Positions 34,951-44,799 of a stretch of DNA of 64,000 bases are shown one piece after another (within the stretch, counting starts at the first letter, position 1; each line of letters opens with the position of its first letter). Below the pieces are notes generated by a model that saw nothing but the letters and a program-made list of their open reading frames with translations, made no database searches and was not told the origin of the DNA. Made by a program: the position numbers and the translations under genes. Source of the stretch: Pseudomonas pisciculturae (GTDB taxonomy: Bacteria > Pseudomonadota > Gammaproteobacteria > Pseudomonadales > Pseudomonadaceae); NCBI RefSeq assembly GCF_015461805.1, contig NZ_JACVZE010000004.1, forward strand, positions 186,001-250,000. Reading direction: 5' to 3'.

Positions 34951-35946
34951 ATGAAAGCTTACGCCGTACCTTTCGAGAAGTTCGTCAACCTGGCCGACGC
35001 CCGTCTGGGCACCAAGATTCTTTCGGTGACCGATGACTGGTTCGCTGACGCCAACCGCCTGTTCCAGCCGACCCCGGCCGTGTGGAAGGAGGGCGTTTTC
35101 GATGACAACGGCAAGTGGATGGACGGCTGGGAGTCGCGCCGCAAGCGCTTTGAAGGCTACGACAGCGCGGTGATCCGCCTGGGCGTGCCGGGTTCGATCA
35201 AGGGCGTGGACATCGACACTTCATTCTTCACCGGCAACTTCCCGCCGTCGGCCTCCCTGGAAGCCTGCTTCCTGGCCTCGGGTGACCCGGATGACAACAC
35301 CCAGTGGGAAGAAGTGCTGTCGGCCGTCGAGCTGCAAGGTAACAGCCACCACTACCACGAGATCAGCAACGACAAGGCGTTCAGCCACCTGCGCTTCAAC
35401 ATCTACCCGGATGGCGGCGTGGCACGTCTGCGTGTGTACGGCATTCCGTTCCGCGACTGGTCGTCGATTGGCGACAATGAACAAGTCGACCTGGCCTCAG
35501 CCCTCAATGGCGGCCGCGCACTGGCCTGCTCCGATGAACACTTCGGGCGCATGAGCAACATCCTCAATCCAGGCCGTGGCATCAACATGGGCGATGGCTG
35601 GGAAACCGCACGTCGTCGCACGCCAGGCAATGACTGGGTGATCGTCGCGCTGGGCCACCCGGGCGAGATCGAGAAGATCATCGTCGACACCCTGCACTTC
35701 AAGGGCAACTACCCAGACACGTGCTCCATCCAGGGCGCTTTCGTGAAGGGCGGCACCGACAGCCAGATCGAAACCCAATCGCTGTTCTGGCGCGAACTGC
35801 TGCCAGCACAGAAGCTGGAAATGCACGCTGAACACAGCTTCGCCGAGCAGATCAAGGCACTGGGGCCGATTACCCACATCCGCCTGAATGTGTTCCCGGA
35901 TGGGGGTGTGAGTCGCCTACGGGTTTTGGGCAAAGTAGCCAAGTAA
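34951..35946 (+). CDS. alc: Allantoicase
   Basis: Allantoicase hydrolyses allantoate to ureidoglycolate and urea. The 331-residue protein shows the two tandem jelly-roll repeats of the family: [28 protein letters not shown] and then [25 protein letters not shown], with the paired [19 protein letters not shown] and [19 protein letters not shown] endings. The ATG at 34951 follows an AAGAAGA ribosome-binding site; the longer open frame upstream is out of the family. It lies in the uricolysis operon. Confidence 0.96.
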   Translation: MKAYAVPFEKFVNLADARLGTKILSVTDDWFADANRLFQPTPAVWKEGVFDDNGKWMDGWESRRKRFEGYDSAVIRLGVPGSIKGVDIDTSFFTGNFPPSASLEACFLASGDPDDNTQWEEVLSAVELQGNSHHYHEISNDKAFSHLRFNIYPDGGVARLRVYGIPFRDWSSIGDNEQVDLASALNGGRALACSDEHFGRMSNILNPGRGINMGDGWETARRRTPGNDWVIVALGHPGEIEKIIVDTLHFKGNYPDTCSIQGAFVKGGTDSQIETQSLFWRELLPAQKLEMHAEHSFAEQIKALGPITHIRLNVFPDGGVSRLRVLGKVAK

Positions 35947-35960
35947 GCGGTGAACCCAAT

Positions 35961-36031
35961 CGCAGGCAAGCCAGCTCCCACATTTGAATGTATTCACAAA
36001 TCAACATGTGGGAGCGGGCTTGCCCGCGATG
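35961..36031. repeat. Outward-facing REP pair (mixed subtype)
   Basis: A reverse arm CGCAGGCAAGCCAGCTCCCA, then a linker ATTTGAATGTATTCACAAATCAACA, then a forward arm TGTGGGAGCGGGCTTGCCCG. The arms diverge rather than converge and belong to different subtypes. Confidence 0.8.
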
Positions 36032-36073
36032 ACAATAGATCAAACAACACAGCATTCGGATAAGAAGACAGCC

Positions 36074-36577
36074 ATGCGCACACTAGTGATCGAACCCCTG
36101 ACCAAAGAAGCCTTCGCCCCTTTCGGAGACGTTATCGAAACCGATGGCAGCGATCACTTCATGATCAACAACGGGTCGACCATGCGCTTTCACAAATTGG
36201 CCACGGTCGAAACCGCTAAGCCGGAAGACCACGCCATCATCAGCATTTTCCGCGCCGATGCGCAGGACATGCCGCTGACCGTGTGCATGCTGGAGAGACA
36301 CCCGTTGGGCAGCCAGGCTTTCATACCGCTGCTCGGCAACCCCTTTCTGATCGTGGTCGCGCCAGTTGGCGATGCACCTGTATCAGGCTTGGTCCGCGCC
36401 TTCGTTACCAACGGCAGGCAGGGCATTAATTACCATCGCGGCGTCTGGCACCACCCGGTGCTGACGATCGAAAAGCGGGATGACTTCCTGGTGGTTGATC
36501 GCAGTGGCACAGGCAATAACTGCGATGAGCATTTTTTTGAAGAGGATGAGCGGTTGATCCTCGCCCCCCACCAATAA
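36074..36577 (+). CDS. allA: Ureidoglycolate lyase
   Basis: AllA splits ureidoglycolate into glyoxylate and urea, completing the route from urate. The 167-residue cupin-fold protein starts RTLVIEPLTKEAFAPFGDVIETDGSDHFMINNGSTMRFH and includes LERHPLGSQAFIPL and GINYHRGVWHHPVL, both typical of AllA. The start at 36074 is the family start. It lies between alc and puuD on the same strand, with a REP pair in front that may separate it from the first operon half. Confidence 0.95.
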   Translation: MRTLVIEPLTKEAFAPFGDVIETDGSDHFMINNGSTMRFHKLATVETAKPEDHAIISIFRADAQDMPLTVCMLERHPLGSQAFIPLLGNPFLIVVAPVGDAPVSGLVRAFVTNGRQGINYHRGVWHHPVLTIEKRDDFLVVDRSGTGNNCDEHFFEEDERLILAPHQ

Positions 36578-36628
36578 GAGAAGGTCTGATCACCCGACAA
36601 CAAGGGTGACAGGCGAGAGGTAAAGACT

Positions 36629-37912
36629 GTGGAAGCACATTTGATGGAATGGCTGAACCTGAGCGTGCGCTGGGTTCACATGATCACGGGCGTCGCGTGG
36701 ATCGGCGCTTCTTTCTACTTCGTCTGGCTGGAAAACAACCTTAATCGCGTCAACCCCAAGAGCGGCCTGGCCGGTGACTTGTGGGCTATCCACGGTGGCG
36801 GTATCTACCACCTGGAAAAATACAAACTGGCCCCACCGACCATGCCGGACAACCTGCATTGGTTCAAATGGGAAGCCTATTTCACCTGGATGTCGGGCGT
36901 CGCGCTGCTGTGCGTGGTGTTCTACCTCAACCCGACGCTGTACCTGCTCGCCCCTGGCAGCACACTCAGCGGCACCGAAGGCGTCTTGCTGGGCATTGGC
37001 TCACTGTTCGCCGGCTGGTTCATCTACTCCTTCCTCTGCGATTCGGCCCTGGGCAAACGCCCTGCCCTGCTCGGCTTTATCCTGTTCGTGCTGTTGATTG
37101 CCGCCGCGTACGGTTTCAGCAAAGTGTTCAGCGGCCGTGGCGCTTACTTGCACGTGGGTGCGGTGATTGGCACGATCATGGTGGGCAACGTGTTCCGCAT
37201 CATCATGCCAGCGCAGCGCGCACTGGTAGCGGCGATTGCCGAGAACCGCACGCCCGACCCGGCACTGCCAGCCAAGGGCTTGCTGCGCTCGCGCCACAAC
37301 AACTACTTCACCTTGCCGGTGCTGTTCATCATGATCAGCAACCACTTCCCGAGCACCTACGGCAGCCAATACAACTGGCTGATCCTGGCAGGTATCGCGG
37401 TAGCAGCGGTGTTGGTGCGCCACTACTTCAACACCCGGCATAACAGCCAGAAGTATGCGTGGACGCTGCCGGTTGGCGCGTTGGCGATGATCAGCCTGGC
37501 GTACGTGACCGGCCCCAAGCCGGCTGAACCGATTGCCAAGGCCCCGGCTGCCATCGAGTACCAACCGTTGCCGGAAACTGCAGTGGGGGGAGGTTTGAAA
37601 CCCGCCGCGCCAGCAGCACCGGCCGCAGAACCCGCAGCGGCGCAAGCCACTACGGACTTCGGCCAGGTTCACAGCGTGATCGAACAGCGCTGCACCGTGT
37701 GCCATTCGGCCAAGCCCACCAGCCCGTTGTTCAGCACCGCACCGGCGGGCGTGATGTTTGATACCCCGACGCAGATCCAGCAGCAGGCAGCGCGTATTCA
37801 AGCGCAGGCCGTGGCGAGCCAGATCATGCCGTTGGGCAACATCACCCAGATGACCCAGCAGGAGCGGGATTTGATTGGCTCCTGGATCAATCAAGGAGCC
37901 CGTACCAATTAA
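36629..37912 (+). CDS. puuD: Membrane-bound urate oxidase PuuD with C-terminal cytochrome c domain
   Basis: PuuD oxidises urate to 5-hydroxyisourate at the membrane and passes electrons through a C-terminal cytochrome c rather than making hydrogen peroxide. The 427-residue protein has about eight helices (LNLSVRWVHMITGVAWIGASFYFVWLE at the start), an Ala/Pro-rich linker (residues 295-345) and a haem c site CTVCH at about residue 355 with a late PLGN-IT-M axial Met region. A GTG at 36629 is used, with AGGCGAGAGG before it; a downstream ATG (MEWLNLS) is possible. It is the first step of the pathway but lies after allA. Confidence 0.95.
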   Translation: MEAHLMEWLNLSVRWVHMITGVAWIGASFYFVWLENNLNRVNPKSGLAGDLWAIHGGGIYHLEKYKLAPPTMPDNLHWFKWEAYFTWMSGVALLCVVFYLNPTLYLLAPGSTLSGTEGVLLGIGSLFAGWFIYSFLCDSALGKRPALLGFILFVLLIAAAYGFSKVFSGRGAYLHVGAVIGTIMVGNVFRIIMPAQRALVAAIAENRTPDPALPAKGLLRSRHNNYFTLPVLFIMISNHFPSTYGSQYNWLILAGIAVAAVLVRHYFNTRHNSQKYAWTLPVGALAMISLAYVTGPKPAEPIAKAPAAIEYQPLPETAVGGGLKPAAPAAPAAEPAAAQATTDFGQVHSVIEQRCTVCHSAKPTSPLFSTAPAGVMFDTPTQIQQQAARIQAQAVASQIMPLGNITQMTQQERDLIGSWINQGARTN

Positions 37913-37933
37913 CTGATTGATTCACACAGGTCC

Positions 37934-38025
37934 AAATGTGGGAGGGGGCTTGCTCCCGATAGCGGTGGTTCAGTCACAGTTACTTTGAATGACACACCGC
38001 TATCGGGAGCAAGCCCCCTCCCACA
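37934..38025. repeat. REPIN (GGGGG subtype)
   Basis: Facing arms GTGGGAGGGGGCTTGCTCCC and complement, between puuD and the NCS2 permease. Confidence 0.9.
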
Positions 38026-38110
38026 GGGATCTCCAATATTTTGAAGATTGAGTTCCACCCGGCAATTGAATGCCAAACAACACAAAAATAAAAAAGATCC
38101 GAGGTGTTGC

Positions 38111-39457
38111 ATGACCGAGTTAGTCGAACCGCAGATTCCTGCCGCGCCTGCCATGGAGCGGCTGCCCCTCTTGCAACTGATTCTGGTAGGCCTGCAACAC
38201 GTCTTGCTGATGTACGGTGGCGCCGTCGCCGTGCCCCTGATTATTGGCCAGGCCGCCGGGCTTAGCCGTGAAGAAATCGCTTTTCTAATCAACGCCGACC
38301 TGCTGGTGGCCGGTATCGCTACCATGGTGCAGTCGTTCGGCATCGGCCCGGTCGGCATTCGCATGCCGGTAATGATGGGCGCCAGTTTCGCCGCCGTCGG
38401 CAGCATGGTCGCCATGGCCGGCATGCCGGGTATCGGTTTGCAGGGCATCTTCGGCGCGACCATCGCCGCCGGGTTCTTCGGCATGCTGATCGCGCCGTTC
38501 ATGTCCAAGGTCGTGCGCTTCTTCCCTCCCCTCGTCACCGGCACGGTGATCACGGCCATCGGCCTGTCGCTGTTTCCGGTGGCGGTGAACTGGGCCGGTG
38601 GCGGCAGCGCCGCGGCGACGTTTGGCTCGCCAATCTACCTGGCAATTGCCGCGCTGGTGCTGGGCACCATCTTGCTGATCAACCGCTTTATGCGCGGCTT
38701 CTGGGTGAACATTTCGGTACTGATCGGCATGGGCCTGGGCTATGTGCTGTGCGGCCTGCTCGGCATGGTCGATCTGAGTGGCCTGGCCCAGGCGCCGTGG
38801 GTGCAGGTGGTCACGCCGTTGCACTTTGGCATGCCCAAGTTCGAGCTGGCGCCGATTTTGTCGATGTGCCTGGTGGTGGTGATCATCTTTGTCGAGTCCA
38901 CCGGGATGTTCCTGGCGCTGGGCAAGATCACCGGCCAGGACGTCACCCCGAAAATGCTGCGCCGTGGCCTGCTGTGTGATGCCGGTGCGTCGTTTTTCGC
39001 CGGTTTCTTCAACACCTTTACCCACTCCTCCTTCGCCCAGAACATCGGCCTGGTGCAGATGACCGGCGTGCGGTGCCGTTCGGTGACGATCATGGCCGGC
39101 GCGTTTCTGATTGTGCTCAGCCTGCTGCCCAAAGCCGCGTACCTGGTGGCATCGATTCCACCGGCGGTGCTGGGCGGTGCGGCGATTGCCATGTTCGGCA
39201 TGGTGGCCGCCACCGGGATCAAGATCCTCCAGGAGGCCGACATCGCCGACCGTCGCAACCAGTTGCTGGTGGCGGTGAGCATTGGCATGGGCCTGATCCC
39301 CGTGGTGCGCCCGGAGTTCTTCGCGCAACTGCCACTATGGATGAGCCCGATCACCCACAGCGGCATCGCCATGGCCACCCTCAGTGCGTTGTCGCTGAAC
39401 GTGCTGTTCAACATCCTCGGCGGTTCTGAACGCCCTGCTGTCGCCCATACGCATTGA
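38111..39457 (+). CDS. NCS2 xanthine/uracil/urate permease
   Basis: A 448-residue nucleobase:cation symporter-2 of about 14 helices. LILVGLQHVLLMYGGAVAVPLIIGQAAGLS near residue 23 and QNIGLVQMTGVRCRSV near 310 are the NCS2/UraA-UacT signature; VESTGMFLALGKITGQDV near 258 holds the substrate-binding Glu. Uptake of urate or xanthine is the natural guess given the uricolysis genes before it, as in UacT-type permeases, but the substrate is not decided by sequence. The start is ATG at 38111 after CGAGGTGTTGC. Confidence 0.92.
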   Translation: MTELVEPQIPAAPAMERLPLLQLILVGLQHVLLMYGGAVAVPLIIGQAAGLSREEIAFLINADLLVAGIATMVQSFGIGPVGIRMPVMMGASFAAVGSMVAMAGMPGIGLQGIFGATIAAGFFGMLIAPFMSKVVRFFPPLVTGTVITAIGLSLFPVAVNWAGGGSAAATFGSPIYLAIAALVLGTILLINRFMRGFWVNISVLIGMGLGYVLCGLLGMVDLSGLAQAPWVQVVTPLHFGMPKFELAPILSMCLVVVIIFVESTGMFLALGKITGQDVTPKMLRRGLLCDAGASFFAGFFNTFTHSSFAQNIGLVQMTGVRCRSVTIMAGAFLIVLSLLPKAAYLVASIPPAVLGGAAIAMFGMVAATGIKILQEADIADRRNQLLVAVSIGMGLIPVVRPEFFAQLPLWMSPITHSGIAMATLSALSLNVLFNILGGSERPAVAHTH

Positions 39458-39893
39458 TTCCTTCGTTCAAATAAAAACAATAACGAAACGGGAATACCTA
39501 CATGCACAGCATCCACCTGGGGCCGGCTACACGCCGTGCCCCATTCTCGCCCCACGCGCTCTGTTACAGCGCACTTGAGCCACGGCCTGGGAGCCAGTAT
39601 TCTCCGCGCCCGCTCGAATCGACTCAAAAAAAAACAGCAGATGTAAAAGCTGACTGCAAGGCCAACTTATCCGGGCCTAATGTCTGCGGCCAACGTGCGC
39701 AAAAGTCCTCTGAATTCGACTGCATTTCATGCAGCCGACGGGGATTTTTTGGCTTTTTAAACACCTTGGCGCAGCTCTTGCTAAAAGCACTAAAGCTGAC
39801 CGAACAGACGATTTTTGCAGCGAACCAAAAGGCGCCACACCAGAGCGCCTGCGTAGAAGAAAAACCACAAAACTTTAACTCGGGAGCAACCGA
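39458..39893. other. Gap before the Tsx-like channel gene
   Basis: This stretch of 436 bases includes an open frame (39502-39897) whose stop overlaps the next ATG, but it lacks a good ribosome-binding site and has no family likeness. It probably contains the promoter and leader of the channel gene; no operator was recognised. Confidence 0.5.
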
Positions 39894-40679
39894 ATGAAAC
39901 CTATGTTTAAAGGCCTGATGCTGGCGGGATCCCTGCTGGCCGGTGGCCAAGCCGTGGCCGGTGATTTGTTGCAGTGGCAGAACAACAGCCTGACCTACCT
40001 GTGGGGCAAGAGCTTTACCGTCAACCCGCAGATCCAGCAAACCGTGACGTTCGAACACGCCGATGCCTGGAAATACGGCGACAACTTTGTGTTTGTCGAC
40101 CGCATCTTTTACAACGGCAAGGAAGACGGCAACGTCGGCCCAAGCACTTACTACGGCGAGATCAGCCCACGCCTGTCGTTCGGCAAGATCTTCGATAAAG
40201 ACTTGTCGTTTGGCCCGATCAAAGACGTATTGCTGGCCTTTACCTACGAGTTCGGCGAAGGCGACAACGAGTCGTACCTGCTGGGCCCGGCCTTTGACTT
40301 GAACATCCCCGGTTTCGACTACTTCCAGCTGAACTTCTACCAGCGCCAGACCGAAGGCAATCGCGCTGGCGACGGCGTTTGGCAGATCACCCCGGTGTGG
40401 GCGTATACCCTTCCTGTGGGCAATTCCGACATCCTGATCGACGGCTTCATGGACTGGGTGGTGGACAACGACAAGAACGCCCGCGGCACGTACCACGCCA
40501 ACTTGCACTTTAACCCGCAGGTTAAATATGACCTGGGCAAGGCGCTGCATTGGGGCGACAAGCAGTTGTATGTGGGTTTTGAATACGACTACTGGAAGAA
40601 CAAGTACGGGATTGAAGATTCGGGTGCGTTCAAGACCACTCAGGACACGGCGAGCTTCTTGGTCAAGTATCACTTCTAA
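39894..40679 (+). CDS. Tsx-like nucleoside-specific outer membrane channel
   Basis: A 261-residue outer-membrane beta-barrel with a signal peptide (MKPMFKGLMLAGSLLAGGQAVAGD). DLLQWQNNSLTYLWGKSF at the mature N-terminus, alternating aromatic strands and a final aromatic residue (FLVKYHF) are the Tsx/OmpK pattern. Tsx channels let nucleosides and related bases cross the outer membrane. Its place after a purine permease and the uricolysis operon supports a role in purine uptake. A GCGGGATC-like leader precedes it; no palindromic TTGTATACAA site was found in the gap. Confidence 0.9.
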   Translation: MKPMFKGLMLAGSLLAGGQAVAGDLLQWQNNSLTYLWGKSFTVNPQIQQTVTFEHADAWKYGDNFVFVDRIFYNGKEDGNVGPSTYYGEISPRLSFGKIFDKDLSFGPIKDVLLAFTYEFGEGDNESYLLGPAFDLNIPGFDYFQLNFYQRQTEGNRAGDGVWQITPVWAYTLPVGNSDILIDGFMDWVVDNDKNARGTYHANLHFNPQVKYDLGKALHWGDKQLYVGFEYDYWKNKYGIEDSGAFKTTQDTASFLVKYHF

Positions 40680-40695
40680 CTGACCACCACAGATC

Positions 40696-40729
40696 AAATG
40701 TGGGAGGGGGCAAGCCCCCTCCCACATTT
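40696..40729. repeat. Collapsed REPIN (perfect 16-bp palindrome)
   Basis: AAATGTGGGAGGGGGC and its exact complement are separated by only AA, so the usual 40-60-base centre is missing. It overlaps the stop codon of the patatin gene and could act as a terminator for both converging genes. Confidence 0.8.
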
Positions 40730-41876
40730 AGTTAGGTGTAAGTCCCAAGAATTTCGACAATTCATCACGCTTGGCCAACGCATCCCGGCGCCCCAACTCG
40801 ATCAACTCGCTGCAATACCCCGCCTCGAACAGCAAGTAACTCAACACCCCCGCCCCGCTCGTCTTGGTCGCCCCTGGCCCGCGCAAGAACAACCTCAGTG
40901 CCGCCGGCAATTCCTGGCGATGTCGCGCCGCGATCTCATCGATCGGCTGGCTGGGCGCGATCACGAGCACGTCCACCGGTGCCAGCCCATGTGTCGCGCT
41001 GTCGGCAGGCTGCAGATGACTGAACTGATTGAGGCGCTCCAGCAGCTCGATATCACTCTCAAGGCTGTCAATGAACGTGCTGTTGAGCATATGGCCCCCG
41101 ATCTGCGCCAGGGTCGGCTGTTGCCCGGTGTAGGTGCGTTGCACCGCCGGTTCGTTGCCGCGCGGGTTGCCGCTGACACCCACCACCAGTACACGGTTGG
41201 CGCCCAGGTGCAGCGCCGGGCTGATGGGCGCCGACTGGCGTACGGCGCCGTCGCCGAAGTATTCCTGGTCGAGTTTGACCGGCGCGAACAGCAAGGGGAT
41301 AGCCGAACTGGCCAGCAGATGCTCAACCGTGAGTTGGGTGGGCATGCCGATGCGGCGATGGCGCAGCCAGGCGTCGATGGTGCCGCCGCTCTGATAGAAC
41401 GTCACCGCCTGCCCGGATTCATAGCCGAATGCCGTGACCGCCACCGCGTGCAAATGCTTGTTTCGGATGGCCTCGTCAATGCCCTCCAGGTTCAGACGCT
41501 CCTGCAACAAGTCCCGCAGCGGCGCGCTATTGAGCAGTGCCACCGGCACTTGCGCGCCCAGGCCCAACAGGCTGTGGATGCAGAAGCGACTCGCCTGGCG
41601 AATCACTCCTGGCCAATCACTGCGCAACACCAGGTGGCTGCGAAAGCCCTGCCAGAAGGCGGTCAGACGCTGGATCGCGGCGGTAAAGTCCATGGCACCA
41701 CTGGCCAGGCTCACCGCATTGATCGCACCGGCCGAGGTGCCGACGATCACCGGGAACGGGTTGGGTGCCCCCGGTGGCAACAGCTCGGCAATCGCTGCCA
41801 ATACCCCCACCTGATAAGCCGCTCGCGCCCCGCCGCCGGAAAGAATCAAGCCTGTAACCGGTTCAGCTGGGCGCAT
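40728..41876 (-). CDS. Patatin-like phospholipase
   Basis: A 382-residue patatin/RssA-type serine hydrolase. The catalytic dyad is visible as GTSAG near residues 48-52 and the Asp in FGDGAVRQ near residue 213; the oxyanion motif SGGGARAAY is at residues 13-21. No signal peptide is seen, so it is cytoplasmic or delivered otherwise. Bacterial patatins hydrolyse phospholipids; the substrate here is not known. It ends in a REP palindrome shared with the Tsx-like gene. Confidence 0.9.
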   Translation of the reverse strand: MRPAEPVTGLILSGGGARAAYQVGVLAAIAELLPPGAPNPFPVIVGTSAGAINAVSLASGAMDFTAAIQRLTAFWQGFRSHLVLRSDWPGVIRQASRFCIHSLLGLGAQVPVALLNSAPLRDLLQERLNLEGIDEAIRNKHLHAVAVTAFGYESGQAVTFYQSGGTIDAWLRHRRIGMPTQLTVEHLLASSAIPLLFAPVKLDQEYFGDGAVRQSAPISPALHLGANRVLVVGVSGNPRGNEPAVQRTYTGQQPTLAQIGGHMLNSTFIDSLESDIELLERLNQFSHLQPADSATHGLAPVDVLVIAPSQPIDEIAARHRQELPAALRLFLRGPGATKTSGAGVLSYLLFEAGYCSELIELGRRDALAKRDELSKFLGLTPN

Positions 41877-41910
41877 CGCGTCACTCCATATGGGGAAAGG
41901 TCGGTCTTAT

Positions 41911-41970
41911 TGTGGCGAGGGAGCGTGCTCCCGCCAGCCCGGTCCAGCGGGAGCAAGCTCCCTCGCCACA
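41911..41970. repeat. REPIN (GCGAGGGAG subtype)
   Basis: Inverted arms TGTGGCGAGGGAGCGTGCTC and GAGCAAGCTCCCTCGCCACA around a short CGCCAGCCCGGTCCAG centre. This is a second REP family, distinct from the GTGGGAG type. Confidence 0.85.
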
Positions 41971-41989
41971 AGTGCAGTGCTCGTCCGTC

Positions 41990-42925
41990 TTATCGACGGC
42001 GTTTTTCGTACAGTTTGGGCTCACCCGGTGGCCGGCTCTTGAAGCGGCGGTGAGTCCATAGGTACTGCTCGGGGCATTGACGTACCGAGGCTTCGACCCA
42101 TTGGTTGATGCGCAGGCAATCAGCCTCATCACTTTCGCCAGGGAAATCGGTCAACGGCGGGTGAATCACCAGGCGATAGCCGCTGCCGTCGGCCAAGCGC
42201 TCTTGGGTGAACGGCACCACCAGCGCCTTGCCCAGCTTGGCGAATTTGCTCGTGGCCGGCACGGTGGCAGCCTGGATGCCGAACAGCGGCACAAAAATGC
42301 TCTGCTTGGCGCCATAGTCCTGGTCAGGTGCGTACCAGATGGCACGGCCGGCACGCAGCAGCTTGAGCATGCCGCGCACGTCTTCGCGTTCGATGGCCAG
42401 GGAGTCGAGGTTGTGGCGTTCACGGCCACGGCGCTGGATAAAGTCGAACAACGGGTTGCCGTGCTCACGGTACATGCCGTCGATGGTGTGTTTCTGCCCC
42501 AGCAGGGCGGCGCCGATTTCCAGGGTGGTGAAGTGCAGGGCCATGAGGATCACGCCCTTGCCATCCAACTGAGCCTGCTTGAGATGCTCAAGACCTTCGA
42601 CATGGGCCAGGCGCGCCAGACGCTGGCGCGACCACCACCAACTCATGGCCATTTCAAAGAAGGCAATGCCAGTGGAGGCAAAGTTTTCTTTTAGTAAATG
42701 TTTACGCTCTTGGGCGGATTTTTCCGGGAAGCACAGCTCCAGATTTCGCGCAGCGATGCGGCGACGTTCGCCGGCTACACGGTACATTCCCGCACCCAAC
42801 AGGCGGCCGATCACCAGCAGTGCGCGGTACGGCAGCTGGGTGACCAGCCACAGCAAGCCGAGTCCCAGCCATAACAGCCAAAAACGCGGGTGAAAAAATA
42901 CAGCTCGAAAACGCGGGCGATCCAT
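41990..42925 (-). CDS. lpxL: Lipid A biosynthesis acyltransferase (LpxL/HtrB-like)
   Basis: An inner-membrane lysophospholipid acyltransferase-fold enzyme adding a secondary acyl chain to lipid A. The 311-residue protein starts with a membrane segment ([26 protein letters not shown]) and has the catalytic HxxxxE box in [12 protein letters not shown] near residue 127, followed by MYREHGNP and the [10 protein letters not shown] region. [10 protein letters not shown] box also fits. The ATG at 42925 is taken because GGAATCTGTA precedes it; an earlier ATG adds seven residues. It is divergent from minC. Confidence 0.9.
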   Translation of the reverse strand: MDRPRFRAVFFHPRFWLLWLGLGLLWLVTQLPYRALLVIGRLLGAGMYRVAGERRRIAARNLELCFPEKSAQERKHLLKENFASTGIAFFEMAMSWWWSRQRLARLAHVEGLEHLKQAQLDGKGVILMALHFTTLEIGAALLGQKHTIDGMYREHGNPLFDFIQRRGRERHNLDSLAIEREDVRGMLKLLRAGRAIWYAPDQDYGAKQSIFVPLFGIQAATVPATSKFAKLGKALVVPFTQERLADGSGYRLVIHPPLTDFPGESDEADCLRINQWVEASVRQCPEQYLWTHRRFKSRPPGEPKLYEKRRR

Positions 42926-43044
42926 TACAGATTCCGGTAAAGACAAGGGCCGCGCATTCTACAACGGTTCGACTCGGCTTGCGGCCAGTGGATGTTCTCG
43001 TTATAAGTCTCGACACTTTTCGTGACAAGCCGCTTTTGCCGACC

Positions 43045-43782
43045 ATGAGCCAAACCGAACCGCTAGACCAAGATCCCGTGTTCCAGCTGAAAGGCAGCAT
43101 GCTCGCCATTACCGTGCTGGAACTGGCCCGCAACGACCTTGAAGCCCTGGACCGCCAGCTCGCCGCCAAGGTCGCCTTGGCGCCCAACTTCTTCAACAAC
43201 GCCCCGCTGGTGCTGGCGCTGGACAAACTGCCCGCCGGCCAAGGCCTCATCGACCTGCCTGGCCTGATGCGCGTGTGCCGCTCCCATGGCCTGCGCACCC
43301 TGGCGATTCGTGCCAGCCGTATCGAAGACATTGCCGCGGCCATCGCCATTGAACTGCCAGTACTGCCGCCGTCCGGTGCGCGTGAACGCCCGATTGAACC
43401 ATTGGTCGGGGAAGAGAAGAAAAAACCGGAAAAACCACCGGAACCAATGATCAAGCCTACAAAGATCATTACCTCTCCCGTACGGGGCGGGCAGCAGATT
43501 TACGCCGAGGGAAGCGACCTTGTGGTGATCTCCTCGGTCAGTCCGGGGGCGGAACTTCTCGCCGATGGCAACATCCATGTATACGGCCCGATGCGCGGAC
43601 GTGCCCTGGCCGGCATCAAGGGTGATATCAAGGCCCGTATTTTTTGCCAGCAATTGAGCGCTGAGCTAGTGTCCATCGCAGGCAGGTATAAGGTTTCCGA
43701 AGATTTGCGCCGTGATCCGCTGTGGGGGGCCGGGGTGCAGGTCAACCTATCGGGCGATCTGTTGAACATCATCCGTCTTTAA
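43045..43782 (+). CDS. minC: Septum site-determining protein MinC
   Basis: MinC blocks FtsZ polymerisation away from mid-cell when recruited to the membrane by MinD. The 245-residue protein has the N-terminal FtsZ-inhibiting domain (residues 10-105) and the C-terminal beta-helix that binds MinD, with [35 protein letters not shown] near 160-195. A Lys/Pro-rich linker ([15 protein letters not shown]) separates them. The ATG fits the family start. It is followed by minD after 201 bases. Confidence 0.97.
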   Translation: MSQTEPLDQDPVFQLKGSMLAITVLELARNDLEALDRQLAAKVALAPNFFNNAPLVLALDKLPAGQGLIDLPGLMRVCRSHGLRTLAIRASRIEDIAAAIAIELPVLPPSGARERPIEPLVGEEKKKPEKPPEPMIKPTKIITSPVRGGQQIYAEGSDLVVISSVSPGAELLADGNIHVYGPMRGRALAGIKGDIKARIFCQQLSAELVSIAGRYKVSEDLRRDPLWGAGVQVNLSGDLLNIIRL

Positions 43783-43983
43783 CGGATACTGCCGCATTTT
43801 CCAAGCATCTCTAGACTCTGATAGCACAGCGAAACCGGCATTACTTGTGTAGGAATAATTGGAAGTTGGCGTTTGCCTCGCGCAAACCACATCTTTTTCC
43901 TACAAAGGCTGTCCGCCTGCAGCGAGTTCCAAGAGATGTTTTTCAGGGACCGAAAAGTCCTTTTTCCTTAGGGGTGAAACACC

Positions 43984-44796
43984 TTGGCCAAGATTCTCGT
44001 GGTTACATCCGGCAAGGGTGGTGTGGGTAAGACCACCACCAGCGCCGCTATCGGTACCGGCCTCGCTCTGCGCGGCCACAAGACAGTCATCGTCGACTTC
44101 GACGTCGGTTTGCGTAACCTCGACCTGATCATGGGCTGCGAACGCCGCGTGGTGTATGACTTCGTCAACGTGGTAAACGGCGAAGCCAACCTGCAACAGG
44201 CCCTGATCAAGGACAAGCGCCTTGAGAACCTGTACGTACTGGCCGCCAGCCAGACCCGCGATAAAGATGCGTTGACCAAGGAAGGTGTAGGCAAAGTCCT
44301 CGCTGAACTGAAGGAAACCTTCGAATACGTCGTGTGCGATTCCCCGGCCGGTATCGAAACCGGTGCTCACCTGGCGATGTACTTCGCCGACGAAGCCATC
44401 GTGGTGACCAACCCGGAAGTCTCTTCGGTACGTGACTCGGACCGCATGCTGGGCCTGCTGGCCAGCAAATCCAAGCGCGCCGAAGAAGGCCAGGACCCGA
44501 TCAAGGAGCACTTGCTGCTCACCCGCTACAACCCTGAGCGCGTCAGCAACGGCGAAATGCTGGGTGTTGAAGACGTGAAGGACATCCTCGCAGTGACCCT
44601 GTTGGGCGTGATTCCAGAATCCCAGGCCGTCCTGAAAGCTTCCAACCAAGGTGTTCCGGTCATCCTTGACGACCAGAGCGACGCCGGCCAGGCGTACAGC
44701 GATGCGGTTGATCGCCTGCTGGGCAAGACCGTGGAACACCGCTTCCTCGATGTTAAGAAGAAGGGATTCTTCGAGCGTATCTTTGGAGGCAACTAA
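43984..44796 (+). CDS. minD: Septum site-determining ATPase MinD
   Basis: MinD is the membrane-associated ATPase that carries MinC and oscillates with MinE. The 270-residue protein starts MAKILVVTSGKGGVGKTTTSAAIG with the deviant Walker A of the ParA/MinD class, and ends in an amphipathic membrane-targeting helix (KGFFERIFGG). The start codon is TTG at 43984, with AGGGGTG before it; this is the only start that gives the family N-terminus. minE begins 3 bases after the stop. Confidence 0.98.
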   Translation: MAKILVVTSGKGGVGKTTTSAAIGTGLALRGHKTVIVDFDVGLRNLDLIMGCERRVVYDFVNVVNGEANLQQALIKDKRLENLYVLAASQTRDKDALTKEGVGKVLAELKETFEYVVCDSPAGIETGAHLAMYFADEAIVVTNPEVSSVRDSDRMLGLLASKSKRAEEGQDPIKEHLLLTRYNPERVSNGEMLGVEDVKDILAVTLLGVIPESQAVLKASNQGVPVILDDQSDAGQAYSDAVDRLLGKTVEHRFLDVKKKGFFERIFGGN

Positions 44797-44799
44797 ACA

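Noticed and set aside
39502..39897. A 131-residue open frame before the Tsx-like gene, overlapping its ATG (ATGA)
   Set aside because: No good ribosome-binding site, no family likeness, and an amino acid content unlike neighbouring proteins. It is more likely the leader region of the channel gene.
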